Part shown: piece by piece, positions 10,981 to 18,728 of the stretch
Numbering within the stretch: position 1 is the stretch's first letter
Layout of the letters: each line of letters opens with the position of its first letter
From: CADEED01 sp041395625
GTDB taxonomy: Bacteria > Pseudomonadota > Gammaproteobacteria > Steroidobacterales > Steroidobacteraceae
Assembly: GCA_041395625.1 (NCBI GenBank)
Contig: JAWLAE010000002.1
Span: forward strand, 682,001 to 746,000
Length of the DNA stretch: 64,000 nucleotides
Reading direction: 5' to 3'
Translations under genes and position numbers: made by a program
Notes under the pieces: generated by a model
Seen by the model: only the letters and a program-made list of their open reading frames with translations
Database searches by the model: none
Told to the model about the DNA's origin: nothing

Positions 10981-11012
10981 GGCGGCATTATACTGGCTGC
11001 GCTGTGCGCACT

Positions 11013-12092
11013 ATGGACAATGGCAACGAACAACTCATGACCGCGCGGTTCGCGGCTCTGCGACAAGCTTTGGACCGGCTCGCCAAGGCGCGTGGTTTTG
11101 CTGCAATAGGCGTGGCCGGCGTCACCCTCGACGCTGACGCCGAGCGGCTCGAGCGTTGGCTCGCGGCGGGCCGACACGGCGAGATGCATTACATGAGCCG
11201 CCACGGCACCCGCCGCACACGGCCGGCGGAGTTGATACCTCGGACACTATCGGTGCTGAGCGTGCGGATGGACTACTGGCCCGCCGACGCGCGCGATGCC
11301 TGGGAGGTCTTGGGCGACAGAAATTTGGCATATGTGTCGCGCTATGCAACGGGACGCGACTACCACAAATTGATGCGGCGCGCCTTGCAGGCGCTGGCCG
11401 ACGACATCGCCGTGTACATCGGACCGTTCGGCTACCGCTGCTTCGTCGATAGCGGCCCGGTGCTCGAGAAAGCGCTGGCTCGCAATGCTGGGCTCGGCTG
11501 GCTGGGCAAGCACACCAATCTCATCGCCCGCGACGCCGGCTCCTGGTTCTTCCTCGGCGAACTGCTCACAGATCTGCCGCTCGCCACGGATGCTGCTGCC
11601 AGCGCGCATTGCGGCTCGTGCAGCGCCTGCATTCCCGCCTGCCCCACCGGGGCCATCCTTGCGCCGTACCAACTCGACGCGCGCCGTTGCATCTCCTATC
11701 TAACGATCGAGTTGTCGGGCGCCATCCCGGTGGAATTTCGTCGGGCGATCGGCAACCGCATCTACGGCTGTGACGATTGCCAACTGGTCTGCCCCTGGAA
11801 CAAGTTCGCAAGTGCCGCGTCACATCCGGACTTCAAGACGCGCCATGCGCTCGATGCAGCACGGCTCACGGAGCTGTTTGCCTGGAGCGCAGCGGAGTTC
11901 GACAGTCGGATGCGTGGCTCCGCAATCTACCGAATTGGTTATGAACGTTGGTCACGCAATCTGGCCGTCGCACTGGGCAATGCCGCCAGGAGCCGCGAGG
12001 CACTGACGGCATTGCAGGCTCGACGTGCTGACCCGTCCGCGATCGTCCGGGAGCACGTCGACTGGGCACTGGCTGAGCAGCAGCGGCCGTAG
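11013..12092 (+). CDS. queG: Epoxyqueuosine reductase
   Basis: QueG performs the last step of queuosine tRNA modification, reducing epoxyqueuosine with cobalamin and two [4Fe-4S] clusters. Cysteines are arranged as CGSCSACIPACPTGAI and CDDCQLVCPWNKF, and the N-terminal half has GYRCFVDSGPVLEKALAR and the GLGWLGKHTN segment. The start could be GTG 11004, ATG 11013 or ATG 11037; the last gives the best match to known N-termini. The 3' end nearly touches panC, transcribed towards it. Confidence 0.95.
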   Translation: MDNGNEQLMTARFAALRQALDRLAKARGFAAIGVAGVTLDADAERLERWLAAGRHGEMHYMSRHGTRRTRPAELIPRTLSVLSVRMDYWPADARDAWEVLGDRNLAYVSRYATGRDYHKLMRRALQALADDIAVYIGPFGYRCFVDSGPVLEKALARNAGLGWLGKHTNLIARDAGSWFFLGELLTDLPLATDAAASAHCGSCSACIPACPTGAILAPYQLDARRCISYLTIELSGAIPVEFRRAIGNRIYGCDDCQLVCPWNKFASAASHPDFKTRHALDAARLTELFAWSAAEFDSRMRGSAIYRIGYERWSRNLAVALGNAARSREALTALQARRADPSAIVREHVDWALAEQQRP

Positions 12093-12093
12093 C

Positions 12094-12942
12094 TCACAGA
12101 TCGAATTGAATATTGTCGATCAGCCGCGCGCGACTCAGGCGGGCAGCAGTGAGCACGACCAACTCACGGGCCGCCAGGTCGGCCGGATCGAGGGAGGCAC
12201 GCTCGCAAAATGCGAAGTAGTCGACCCTGAAACCGACCTCAGCCAGCGCGGCGGCGCCTTCGGTCTCGATGCGTCTGTAATCACGTTCGCCAGCCAGCAC
12301 GCGATCGCGCGCGCGGGCCAGCTCACGATAGACGGCCGGCGCGATCGTTCGCTCCTCGGGCGACAGATACTGATTGCGCGAACTCATCGCCAAACCATCC
12401 GGTTCTCGGACCGTCGGCGCACCGACTATCTGCACGGGCAGACACAGGTCCGCGGTCATCCGGCGAATGACGACTAACTGCTGAAAATCTTTCTCGCCGA
12501 AAACCGCGACGTCGGGCGTCACGATATTGAATAGTTTGGCGACGACAGTGGCCACACCCTGGAAGTGGCCAGGTCGGAATCGACCGCACAGCACAGCAGA
12601 AACGCCCGGTACTTCGATCCGCGCAGCCCGCTCGGCGCCAATCGGATACATCTCGGTGACATCGGGCGTGAACATCAGATCGCAGCCCGCGGCCGCCAGC
12701 ATCTCGGTATCGCGGGCCGGCGTACGGGGATAGTGATTGAAGTCCTCGTTGGGCCCGAACTGCATCGGATTGACGAAGATGCTGGCGACGAAGCGGTCGC
12801 CATGCCGCTTGGCCGCGTCGAGGAGACTGACGTGGCCGGCATGCAGATTGCCCATGGTGGGTACGAATACCACCCGCTCACCGGCGCGCCGCCAGCGGTC
12901 CACACGCACGCGCACGGCATCGACAGTGGTCGCAGTCTGCAT
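12094..12942 (-). CDS. panC: Pantothenate synthetase
   Basis: PanC condenses pantoate and beta-alanine with ATP to make pantothenate, the coenzyme A precursor. The 282-residue reading from the ATG at 12942 has the usual length; the frame runs on to a TTG at 12960 within panB. The HIGH-like motif is PTMGNLHAGH near residue 30 and the second signature is AMSSRNQYLSPEER. It is the last gene of the pcnB-folK-dNK-panB-panC operon; panD is not in this window. Confidence 0.95.
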   Translation of the reverse strand: MQTATTVDAVRVRVDRWRRAGERVVFVPTMGNLHAGHVSLLDAAKRHGDRFVASIFVNPMQFGPNEDFNHYPRTPARDTEMLAAAGCDLMFTPDVTEMYPIGAERAARIEVPGVSAVLCGRFRPGHFQGVATVVAKLFNIVTPDVAVFGEKDFQQLVVIRRMTADLCLPVQIVGAPTVREPDGLAMSSRNQYLSPEERTIAPAVYRELARARDRVLAGERDYRRIETEGAAALAEVGFRVDYFAFCERASLDPADLAARELVVLTAARLSRARLIDNIQFDL

Positions 12943-12950
12943 GGTCGCAG

Positions 12951-13778
12951 TCAGAAACAATGCTCTGGCGCGGGATAGCTCTGGTCCTTGACGGCGCGGA
13001 CGTAGCGTTGCAACGCATCCAGATTCGAGTTGGCGCCGTTCATGAAATTACGCACGAACCGCGGCTTGCGTCCAGTAGTTATGTCGAGCACGTCGTACAG
13101 CACCAGGATTTGCCCGTCGGTGGCCGGACCCGCGCCGATGCCGATCACCGGCACCGACAAAGCCTGCGTAATGCGCTGCCCGAGCTCGCTCGGAATACAC
13201 TCCAGCAAGATGACGTCGGCGCCGGCCGCCTCGAGTGACTTGGCGTTGGTCAGCATCTGCTCGGCCGCATCGACGTTGCGGCCCTGCACCCGGAAGCCAC
13301 CGGTCTTGTGTACCGACTGGGGCTTGAGCCCGAGATGCGCGCAGACCGCGATATCGTGGCGCGCGAGGAACTCGACGATCTCGAACTGCCCCGAGCCGCT
13401 CTCGAGTTTGACGATTTCAGCACCGCCCTCCTGCATCAACCGCACCGAGTTGGCGAGCGCGATCTCTTTGGTAGGAAAGCTGGCGAACGGCAAATCGGCC
13501 ATCAGCAGGGGCCGATGGATGCCGCGGGCAGTCGCGCGACAATGGTAGACAATGTCGTCCATCGTTACCGGCACGGTCGTGTCATGACCTTGCAGGACCA
13601 TCCCGAGCGAATCACCCACCAGCACCACGTCGGCATCGGCAGCGTCGACCAACACGCCGAAACTGGCGTCGTAACAGGTGATGCAGGCGATCTTCTCGCC
13701 TTCGCTCTTCATTCTTTGCAGCGTCGCGAGCGAGACGGGCGGCCGTGTGGAGTCACGAAGTTCCAGATGCGTGTACAT
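12951..13778 (-). CDS. panB: 3-methyl-2-oxobutanoate hydroxymethyltransferase
   Basis: PanB adds a hydroxymethyl group from methylene-tetrahydrofolate to alpha-ketoisovalerate, starting pantoate synthesis. The 275-residue protein shows family stretches CYDASFGVLVDAADADVVLVGDS, GHDTTVPVTMDD and the IGIGAGPATDGQILV segment. panC begins about 9 bp after its stop. Pairing with folK upstream makes sense because the reaction uses a folate cofactor. Confidence 0.96.
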   Translation of the reverse strand: MYTHLELRDSTRPPVSLATLQRMKSEGEKIACITCYDASFGVLVDAADADVVLVGDSLGMVLQGHDTTVPVTMDDIVYHCRATARGIHRPLLMADLPFASFPTKEIALANSVRLMQEGGAEIVKLESGSGQFEIVEFLARHDIAVCAHLGLKPQSVHKTGGFRVQGRNVDAAEQMLTNAKSLEAAGADVILLECIPSELGQRITQALSVPVIGIGAGPATDGQILVLYDVLDITTGRKPRFVRNFMNGANSNLDALQRYVRAVKDQSYPAPEHCF

Positions 13779-13804
13779 GATTGAGTGTGCCCCTGTTGAC
13801 CTGC

Positions 13805-14482
13805 CTACGGGCGCTCTACCTGCCCATTGCGCAGTGGATTGTAATAGAGCTTGCCGCGCTGCATGCGCTTGATCGCTGCTACCAGTTCCTCGTAGTCGGA
13901 GTCGTTATGTACAGGGTCGATCGTAGCGGCGTTGACGATCAAGAGCGGCGAGCGATCGTAGGCATGGAAGAAACGTGCATAGGCCTCATTCAGCCGCATC
14001 AGGTAGTGCCGATCGATCGCAGCTTCATAGCCGATACCACGTCGCGCGATCCGGTCCAGCAGCACATCGACCGGTGCCTGCAGATACACGACGAGGTCCG
14101 GTTTGGGCGGTTCGATCGCCAGCTTGGCATGCACTTGCTCATAGAGCGCAAACTCGGCTTCGTCGAGGGTCAGCTGCGCGAATAGCCGATCCTTGTCGAG
14201 CAGGTAGTCCGCGACGCGGACCGGTGCAAACAGGTCAGCCTGCTTGAGCGCTGCCAATTGATGAGCACGCTGAAACAAAAAGTGGAGCTGGGTCGTGAAT
14301 GCGGCCGCGCGCGGATTGCGGTAGAAGCGCTCGAGAAAGGGATTCGCGTCGGCCTGTTCTGCGATGAGATCCCCGGCGAGGGTCTTCGCCAGCCGCCTGG
14401 CGAGACTCGATTTGCCGACGCCGATCGGCCCCTCGATGACGATATAGCGATGCGGACCGTCACTGGAACCGCCGGCAGTCAT
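13805..14482 (-). CDS. Deoxynucleoside kinase
   Basis: This is a P-loop kinase of the deoxyadenosine/deoxyguanosine kinase family, which phosphorylates salvaged deoxynucleosides. The 225-residue protein starts at 14482, where ATGA overlaps the folK stop; the frame is open further upstream but that part is folK in another frame. It has EGPIGVGKSS at residues 17-26, LLDKDRLFA, a DLVVYLQAPVDVLLDRI strand-helix and an Arg-rich lid (RIARRGIGYE). Substrate preference cannot be read from sequence. Its place between folK and panB is seen in several gammaproteobacteria. Confidence 0.88.
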   Translation of the reverse strand: MTAGGSSDGPHRYIVIEGPIGVGKSSLARRLAKTLAGDLIAEQADANPFLERFYRNPRAAAFTTQLHFLFQRAHQLAALKQADLFAPVRVADYLLDKDRLFAQLTLDEAEFALYEQVHAKLAIEPPKPDLVVYLQAPVDVLLDRIARRGIGYEAAIDRHYLMRLNEAYARFFHAYDRSPLLIVNAATIDPVHNDSDYEELVAAIKRMQRGKLYYNPLRNGQVERP

Positions 14483-15006
14483 GCCGCGATCTCGACATGG
14501 CGCAACGGCTCGATCCCGCGGTTCGTGACCCGCTCGCACAGGTCGGCGACGCGACCGATACCGACGATGCAGAAGTGCGGAGCTATCTCGCGTAACGGAT
14601 ACAACACGAAATCGCGCTCGGCAATGCCCGGATGCGGCAAGTGAAGCGCCGCAGTCATGCGCTGTTCGTGCCCGACGGCGAGCAGATCGAGATCGATACG
14701 CCTGGGACCCCAGCGCTCGTACGCTGCCGCGCGACCCATCTGCACTTCGACGGCCCGCAACTCGCCTAACAATTCTTCTGGCGACAATTGCGTGAGCAAG
14801 CCGAGCGCTGCATTGATGAAGTCGCTTTGCGTGACGGGCCCCAGCGGCTTGCTGCGATACAAACGCGACCATGCGATCAAGCGTGTGGCAGGCAACTGCG
14901 CGCAATGGCCGATTGCGCGCTGTACCTGTGATGCTGGCTCGTCGAGGTTGCTACCGATGCCCACATATGCTGGCAGCCAGCGCGCGCTGGACGCCGCAGT
15001 GCTCAT
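14479..15006 (-). CDS. folK: HPPK, folate biosynthesis pyrophosphokinase
   Basis: FolK transfers pyrophosphate from ATP to 6-hydroxymethyl-dihydropterin in folate synthesis. The 175-residue protein has YVGIGSNLDEP at the N-terminus, the QSDFINAALGL segment and the signature RWGPRRIDLDLL near residue 98. Its start overlaps the pcnB stop (ATGA), and its stop overlaps the kinase start in the same way, so the three genes are likely translationally coupled. Confidence 0.95.
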   Translation of the reverse strand: MSTAASSARWLPAYVGIGSNLDEPASQVQRAIGHCAQLPATRLIAWSRLYRSKPLGPVTQSDFINAALGLLTQLSPEELLGELRAVEVQMGRAAAYERWGPRRIDLDLLAVGHEQRMTAALHLPHPGIAERDFVLYPLREIAPHFCIVGIGRVADLCERVTNRGIEPLRHVEIAA

Positions 15007-16508
15007 GCCGATTGCGAAGGCCGACGGCGACGGCGGCCGCCACGCGAGCGCCGCGCTCGCGGTGCACGGCCTGCACCGCCATCATCGGCGCCACGCCCGC
15101 CCGCGTGGGCGGCAGCCAGCGCGTCGGCCATATGCTCGCGGTCCGCCTGCGACACTTCTTGCAGCACCGTCCACCAGTGCGCCACGTCCGCAGCCGCGAG
15201 CCCGAACTCCGACCGCAGCAGCAGTAGATCGTATGCTGCCCTGAATCGCGGCTGCTCCAACATGCGCAGTGCCCGACGCCCCCGTGGCTGCTCGAGCCGC
15301 GGCTGAGCCGCAAACATTTCGCGCATTCCAAGCGTGAAGCGCTTCGGAATCGCGATCCGGTTCTGCGCATCCCGTGCCGCCCGATCCACGGCATCGACAA
15401 TGGTACCGATGTCGTGCCAGCGCTCTGCCGGCTGGCGCTCGATGATCTCCGCGAAAGGACCATACAACAGCAACGAAAACAGGAAGGTCGGCGTGACCGG
15501 CCGGCCCGCGGCAACCCGCGCATCGGTGTTGATGAGGCCTTGGCGCAGCATCTGCAGGACGCGCGAGTCTGAATTACTGCTCAAATAGCGATCGACCGTC
15601 GGCAGCAACTCCCCGAGCAGCCCCCAATCGCGCAGCACATCTAGGCTCTGGGCGCCGTGGCCCGTGAGAAAGAGTTTGAGCGTCTCGTCGAACAGCCGTG
15701 CCGGCGGCACGCCGGCCAACAGCGCGCGCAGCTCAGCGATGGGCGCAGCGGTGGCCGGGTCCAGCGTGAACCCGAGTTTGGCCTGAAAACGCGCCGCCCG
15801 CAGCATGCGCACCGGATCCTCGCGATAGCGCGTCGCCGGATCACCGATCAGACGCAGACGCCGAGCTGCGATGTCCTCGAAACCGCCGACGTAATCCCAC
15901 ACCGAGAAATCCGCGATGTTGTAATACAAAGCATTCGCGGAGAAATCGCGGCGCCAGACGTCTTCGTCGATCGATCCATAAACGTTGTCACGCAACAGCC
16001 GGCCACTGTGATCCGTCACCCGATCGGGATTGCTGCTGTTGCTGCGGTCGGGCTCGACCTCGTCGTCTGGTAACGCCTGGGACGCGTCCGACTCGACGTC
16101 AGTATCGTCCCCGTCGATCGAGTCTTCGCTCGATTCGTCTATTGGTTCATCGCCCGGTTCCGGCGCCGCGGTGGCACGGAACGTCGCGACTTCGATGATT
16201 TCACGGCCGAAGAACACATGGGCGAGCCGAAAGCGGCGCCCCACGAGACGGCAATTGCGGAACACACGCCGCACTTCTTCCGGCAACGCGCTGGTCGCAA
16301 TGTCGAAATCCTTCGGTGTGAGGCCCAGCATCAGATCGCGCACGCAGCCGCCGACCAGGAAGGCTTCGAATCCAGCGTCCCGCAGGCGATACAGCACCTT
16401 CAGCGCATTGGGCGAAACCGACGCGCGCGAGATGGAATGCTGGTCCCGGGGAATTATGCGTGCCAGGGGCGCGGGAGGCGCTAGATCTGGCGCAACGACT
16501 TCATTCAA
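15003..16508 (-). CDS. pcnB: Poly(A) polymerase I
   Basis: PcnB adds 3' poly(A) tails that mark RNAs for decay. The 501-residue protein has the class II nucleotidyltransferase motif GGCVRD (53-58) with the metal-binding DFD (67-69), then RLLRDNVYGSIDEDVWRRDF, YREDPVRMLRAARF and the LLEHP-like LEQPRFRAAYDLL. The C-terminus is Arg-rich, as usual for RNA binding. Odd feature: residues about 114-168 form an acidic, low-complexity insertion (Asp/Glu/Ser) in a loop that is short in E. coli. It is the first gene of the pan operon and divergent from tRNA-Glu. Confidence 0.95.
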   Translation of the reverse strand: MNEVVAPDLAPPAPLARIIPRDQHSISRASVSPNALKVLYRLRDAGFEAFLVGGCVRDLMLGLTPKDFDIATSALPEEVRRVFRNCRLVGRRFRLAHVFFGREIIEVATFRATAAPEPGDEPIDESSEDSIDGDDTDVESDASQALPDDEVEPDRSNSSNPDRVTDHSGRLLRDNVYGSIDEDVWRRDFSANALYYNIADFSVWDYVGGFEDIAARRLRLIGDPATRYREDPVRMLRAARFQAKLGFTLDPATAAPIAELRALLAGVPPARLFDETLKLFLTGHGAQSLDVLRDWGLLGELLPTVDRYLSSNSDSRVLQMLRQGLINTDARVAAGRPVTPTFLFSLLLYGPFAEIIERQPAERWHDIGTIVDAVDRAARDAQNRIAIPKRFTLGMREMFAAQPRLEQPRGRRALRMLEQPRFRAAYDLLLLRSEFGLAAADVAHWWTVLQEVSQADREHMADALAAAHAGGRGADDGGAGRAPRARRSRGGRRRRRPSQSA

Positions 16509-16523
16509 ACTTGACTGTTCCGC

Positions 16524-16551
16524 TTGAGCTCGGGGAGGCGCCCCCTATAAT
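16524..16551 (+). promoter_or_regulatory. Sigma-70 promoter of tRNA-Glu
   Basis: TTGAGC at 16524-16529 and a perfect TATAAT at 16546-16551 are 16 bp apart. The GC-rich sequence just after the -10 box fits the stringently controlled promoters of stable RNA genes. Transcription should begin near 16558, about 25 bp before the tRNA. Confidence 0.7.
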
Positions 16552-16583
16552 ACCGCGCTCTGGCATCGGCCACCTGTTTCTGA

Positions 16584-16659
16584 GCTCCCTTCGTCTAGAG
16601 GCCTAGGACATAGCCCTCTCAAGGCTGTAACACGGGTTCGAATCCCGTAGGGAGCGCCA
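16584..16659 (+). tRNA. tRNA-Glu (anticodon CTC)
   Basis: The 76-nt gene folds as a cloverleaf with acceptor stem GCTCCCT/AGGGAGC, discriminator G and encoded CCA. The anticodon loop CTCTCAA gives anticodon CTC (reads GAG), and the T arm contains GGTTCGAATC. The sequence aligns closely with E. coli tRNA-Glu. The 3' part from 16616 onward was supplied by the integrated element; the displaced original 3' half lies at 26574-26620. Confidence 0.95.
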
Positions 16660-16662
16660 TCT
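16616..16662 (+). repeat. attL, 47-bp direct repeat
   Basis: The stretch from CTCTCAAGG in the anticodon loop through CCATCT is identical to 26574-26620. It covers the 3' half of the tRNA, the usual target of tyrosine integrases. The crossover point cannot be fixed within the identity block, but the anticodon loop or T loop is typical. Confidence 0.93.
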
Positions 16663-16680
16663 AATCAAGCACTTACGAAG

Positions 16681-16715
16681 CTTCCCGAATCGACCAGGCG
16701 ATTTCGGGAAGTTTT
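16681..16715 (+). terminator. Rho-independent terminator after tRNA-Glu
   Basis: CTTCCCGAA pairs with TTCGGGAAG (nine base pairs, with TCG/CGA adding three more past a one-base bulge) and TTTT follows. It lies 22 bp downstream of the tRNA but 19 bp inside the element, so the element appears to bring its own terminator for the host tRNA transcript. Confidence 0.75.
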
Positions 16716-16791
16716 CGGCCAGTGCTGCAGGTCGACGCAGCAAGCGTCGCCGAGCGTCCGAAACGGGCTGCAACGACCGCCCGCCTTTGCA

Positions 16792-17043
16792 TTGTTAGAC
16801 GCCGTCATCGAACATCGCGCCATGCTGCGATACGCCCGCGACCGAATCCGGAATCAACGTGCAGTCTCGATCGAGGTGGCCGCTAGAGCACTCATCGATG
16901 CAGCGCCGTGCGACAACTGCCGCACGTCCACGCATTGCGCAGCGACAGGCGCCGAGTGCGCCGCCTTCAAGTTGTTTCTCGAGGGCGCCAGCGAGAAGCG
17001 CTGGCAGCTTGCGCCTCGCGTTCCAACGCCGGCTGAAGGATGA
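16792..17043 (+). CDS. Small Cys-rich protein at attL end
   Basis: This is an 83-residue reading from TTG 16792; ATG 16822 (73 residues) is an alternative start, and neither has a clear ribosome site. The middle holds four cysteines as CDNCRTSTHC and ECAAFKLF, a spacing suited to a zinc or iron-sulfur site. The tail W-x-x-x-PRVPTPAEG resembles small proteins I associate with phages and islands. It is the only plus-strand gene of the element and its last 77 bp overlap the 3' end of the convergent membrane-protein gene. Function unknown. Confidence 0.55.
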   Translation: MLDAVIEHRAMLRYARDRIRNQRAVSIEVAARALIDAAPCDNCRTSTHCAATGAECAAFKLFLEGASEKRWQLAPRVPTPAEG

Positions 17044-17527
17044 CAGCAGCGGTTACCGTACGGCGCGGCGAGTATGGTCGCCATTGCTGGGAAAGCCAGT
17101 AGGCGGCGACAACCACGCCAATGACAAAGGCCACCAGTGATGCCCAGCCGCAGCCATGGGCCCAGGCGCCAAGGCGCCGGTTTCTCGTACCGACCCTTCG
17201 GATTACCTCGATCACCTTGACCTCGTCGAGCTCTCCAGCATTCTTGAGGTCTTCGGCGAACGCCATCCCGTTGCGATACGCTGCCGTGTAGCCAAGCGCA
17301 ATCGTGATGCCGCAGAGAACGAACCCCAAGGTGAACAGGCCGAGAGCAGACCAGGGCAGCGCATACGTCCGCAGCTCGGCAGAGGCTCCGAGAAAGGCCA
17401 GTAACGCAACCGCCGCACCGCCATTCGAGACGCTGAGAAACGAGACAGCTCGGGCGCCAGCCGCCTCGACTGCAGAGACCAAGACGGACTTGGCGTAGTG
17501 AAGCTGACCGTAGACATCTGCTGACAT
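16967..17527 (-). CDS. Membrane protein of unknown function (element cargo)
   Basis: The 186-residue protein has a helical N-terminus (1-24), then hydrophobic segments at about 25-49 (containing NGGAAVALLAFLG), 57-84 and 127-149. A charged cytosolic-type loop lies between the second and third (KNAGELDEVKVIEVIRRVGTRNRR), and the tail is basic. The NGGAAVALLAF motif recurs, as I recall, in uncharacterised bacterial and prophage membrane proteins. It sits next to attL, the place where satellites and islands often carry accessory genes. No enzymatic motif is visible. Confidence 0.7.
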   Translation of the reverse strand: MSADVYGQLHYAKSVLVSAVEAAGARAVSFLSVSNGGAAVALLAFLGASAELRTYALPWSALGLFTLGFVLCGITIALGYTAAYRNGMAFAEDLKNAGELDEVKVIEVIRRVGTRNRRLGAWAHGCGWASLVAFVIGVVVAAYWLSQQWRPYSPRRTVTAAVILQPALEREAQAASASRWRPRETT

Positions 17528-17591
17528 CCACCTAGGCTACCAACGCGCATCGGGCGCCGCTAGGCAGCCCAAGCGAAACGAAACCCTAGCA

Positions 17592-17676
17592 GCCGAAAAT
17601 ACCTAGCGGTATATCGCGCCGCCGCTGGCACCCGCTCGGGATGGGCTGGGAAGTACCTTCAACAATTGATCGAGAC
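17592..17676 (-). repeat. Left copy of 80-bp direct repeat flanking capsid block
   Basis: This matches 20794-20874 in the same orientation at roughly 80% identity by eye. A 21-bp core (17615-17635) is identical, and the GGGCTGGGAAG stretch is also shared. It lies about 65 bp upstream of the membrane-protein gene and downstream of the 98-residue structural-type gene, so it could carry a promoter or terminator as well as being a recombination scar. Confidence 0.75.
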
Positions 17677-17879
17677 GAACCAGCCAAACGCCTGGTTTGC
17701 TTCGCGTGCAACCGCAAGTAAGGCGGCAGCAAACCGAGAGTTCGCAGGCAGAGCTCCCGACCGCGCCGGTGAATGGTCGTTCCGACTCGACCACGACTGG
17801 CCAACCAAACTTCTGGTTTGGACCGTGGCCAGCCGAAAGTATGCCGCCACCGAACCGAGAGTTTGCTTGCAGGGTTCCC
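17665..17879 (-). repeat. Two tandem 120-bp imperfect repeats
   Basis: Read on the minus strand, unit 1 (17879-17760) and unit 2 (17759 to about 17665) both start GGGA(A/G)C, share ACTCTCGGTT and end with CAAACCAG-n-GTTTGG. Identity looks like about three quarters over the first 95 bp. Each unit carries a CAAAC/GTTTG stem. Nothing indicates coding. Confidence 0.65.
17797..17832. other. Strong hairpin in repeat unit
   Basis: CTGGCCA (17797-17803) pairs with TGGCCAG (17826-17832), and inside it CCAAAC (17805-17810) pairs with GTTTGG (17816-17821) around TTCTG. There is no T-run, so it is more likely a structured RNA or protein site than a simple terminator. Confidence 0.6.
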
Positions 17880-18015
17880 GGCCGCGGCGCGGATCGGTCA
17901 CACCGATTCGCACGAGGAGATGCCCGCCGGGTGTCGCGGTTGCTTTCGTCAACGCGGGGACTCACGACTAAGCCCGCGGGCGGCCTGTGGGAGAGCAGGC
18001 CTGCCACCAACCAAC

Positions 18016-18312
18016 TTACTGAACCAGCCGCGCCTTGCCCCAGCCAACGAGCTGTGTGGCGGTCGTAGCGGCCAATTCGACCACATCGCCTGGCACCAGC
18101 GCGCGGCCGCCATCGGCCACGCAGCCGCGCAGGATTTCGACCTGCAGCGTTGCCGGGCCTTCGCCCGCGCTTGTGCGAGGCCAGTAGACGCCACGATCGC
18201 GGTCCCGCGCCTCCTGCAGGCGTTGCGCAGTCGCCTCGTCGATCGTCATGCCGATCGGCGGGAGCTCGTCGAGCGGCTCGGCACTGATTCCCGCGATGCG
18301 TTTGCGCGCCAT
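18016..18312 (-). CDS. Small phage structural-type protein
   Basis: The 98-residue protein ends in a pattern (ILRGCVADGGRALVPGDVVELAATTATQLVGWGKA) that I recognise from small proteins encoded next to phage capsid genes: a strand, the PGDVVEL turn, and an L-x-x-x-GKA helix. The biochemical role is not known to me. Its start overlaps the stop of the 135-residue gene by one base (TGATG), so it is translated with the capsid block. Confidence 0.7.
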   Translation of the reverse strand: MARKRIAGISAEPLDELPPIGMTIDEATAQRLQEARDRDRGVYWPRTSAGEGPATLQVEILRGCVADGGRALVPGDVVELAATTATQLVGWGKARLVQ

Positions 18313-18719
18313 CAGATGACCGGCGAGCGGTGCTCGGTCACGTTCGGATCCACGACCGGTGCATGCTTCGGACCGTACAGGATCACCTGCGCCGACTCGG
18401 CCGAGGTGTTGCCGCCCTTGGTCACGACCAGGCGCACGTAGCGCTTCAGCGGGCGAAACAGATCGAGCGAAATGATCTTGTTCGAATCCGCCGGCGCAAT
18501 GGCCCGCGAGGTCGACGCGATCGTGCTCATGTCCGAGCCGTCGGCCAGGTTGCCGTGCGCCGCCGCGATGCTGACCGCGCCCGCGATCGCCGCGAAATGT
18601 ACCTGCAGGAGCGCGCCCTCGAAGGCCGCCGTGTCGATCACCGCGCCGTTGCGATTGGCTGAGCCTGACGCGTAGTCGAGGGCGCTAACGATTTTCACAT
18701 TCTGGTTGAGTGTGGACAT
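18312..18719 (-). CDS. Small phage head-associated protein, possible decoration protein
   Basis: The 135-residue protein has an N-terminal Asn/Ala-rich segment, an Ala-rich beta-prone middle and KRYVRLVVTKGG followed by a strand ending LYGPKHAPV. This layout (strand-rich, RYVRVVV, ending near P-V) recurs in small proteins directly downstream of HK97-type capsid genes; decoration or head-stabilising roles have been suggested for such positions. An AGGAA site precedes the ATG. It follows the capsid gene by 9 bp. Confidence 0.65.
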   Translation of the reverse strand: MSTLNQNVKIVSALDYASGSANRNGAVIDTAAFEGALLQVHFAAIAGAVSIAAAHGNLADGSDMSTIASTSRAIAPADSNKIISLDLFRPLKRYVRLVVTKGGNTSAESAQVILYGPKHAPVVDPNVTEHRSPVI

Positions 18720-18728
18720 GTCGGTTCC

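Larger units (their letters stand above)
17528..18015. other. 488-bp gene-poor region with repeats and hairpins
   Basis: The open frames here are repetitive, Arg/Ser-biased and lack start sites, and I do not regard them as genes. The region holds one copy of an approximately 80-bp direct repeat (17592-17676, second copy at 20794-20874) and two tandem imperfect units of 120-bp period (17665-17879), one of which contains a strong hairpin at 17797-17832. Confidence 0.7.

Noticed and set aside
17603..18068. Several frames in the repeat-rich gap read as genes
   Set aside because: They arise from the tandem repeats, lack ribosome sites and show Ser/Arg/Pro bias; treated as non-coding.
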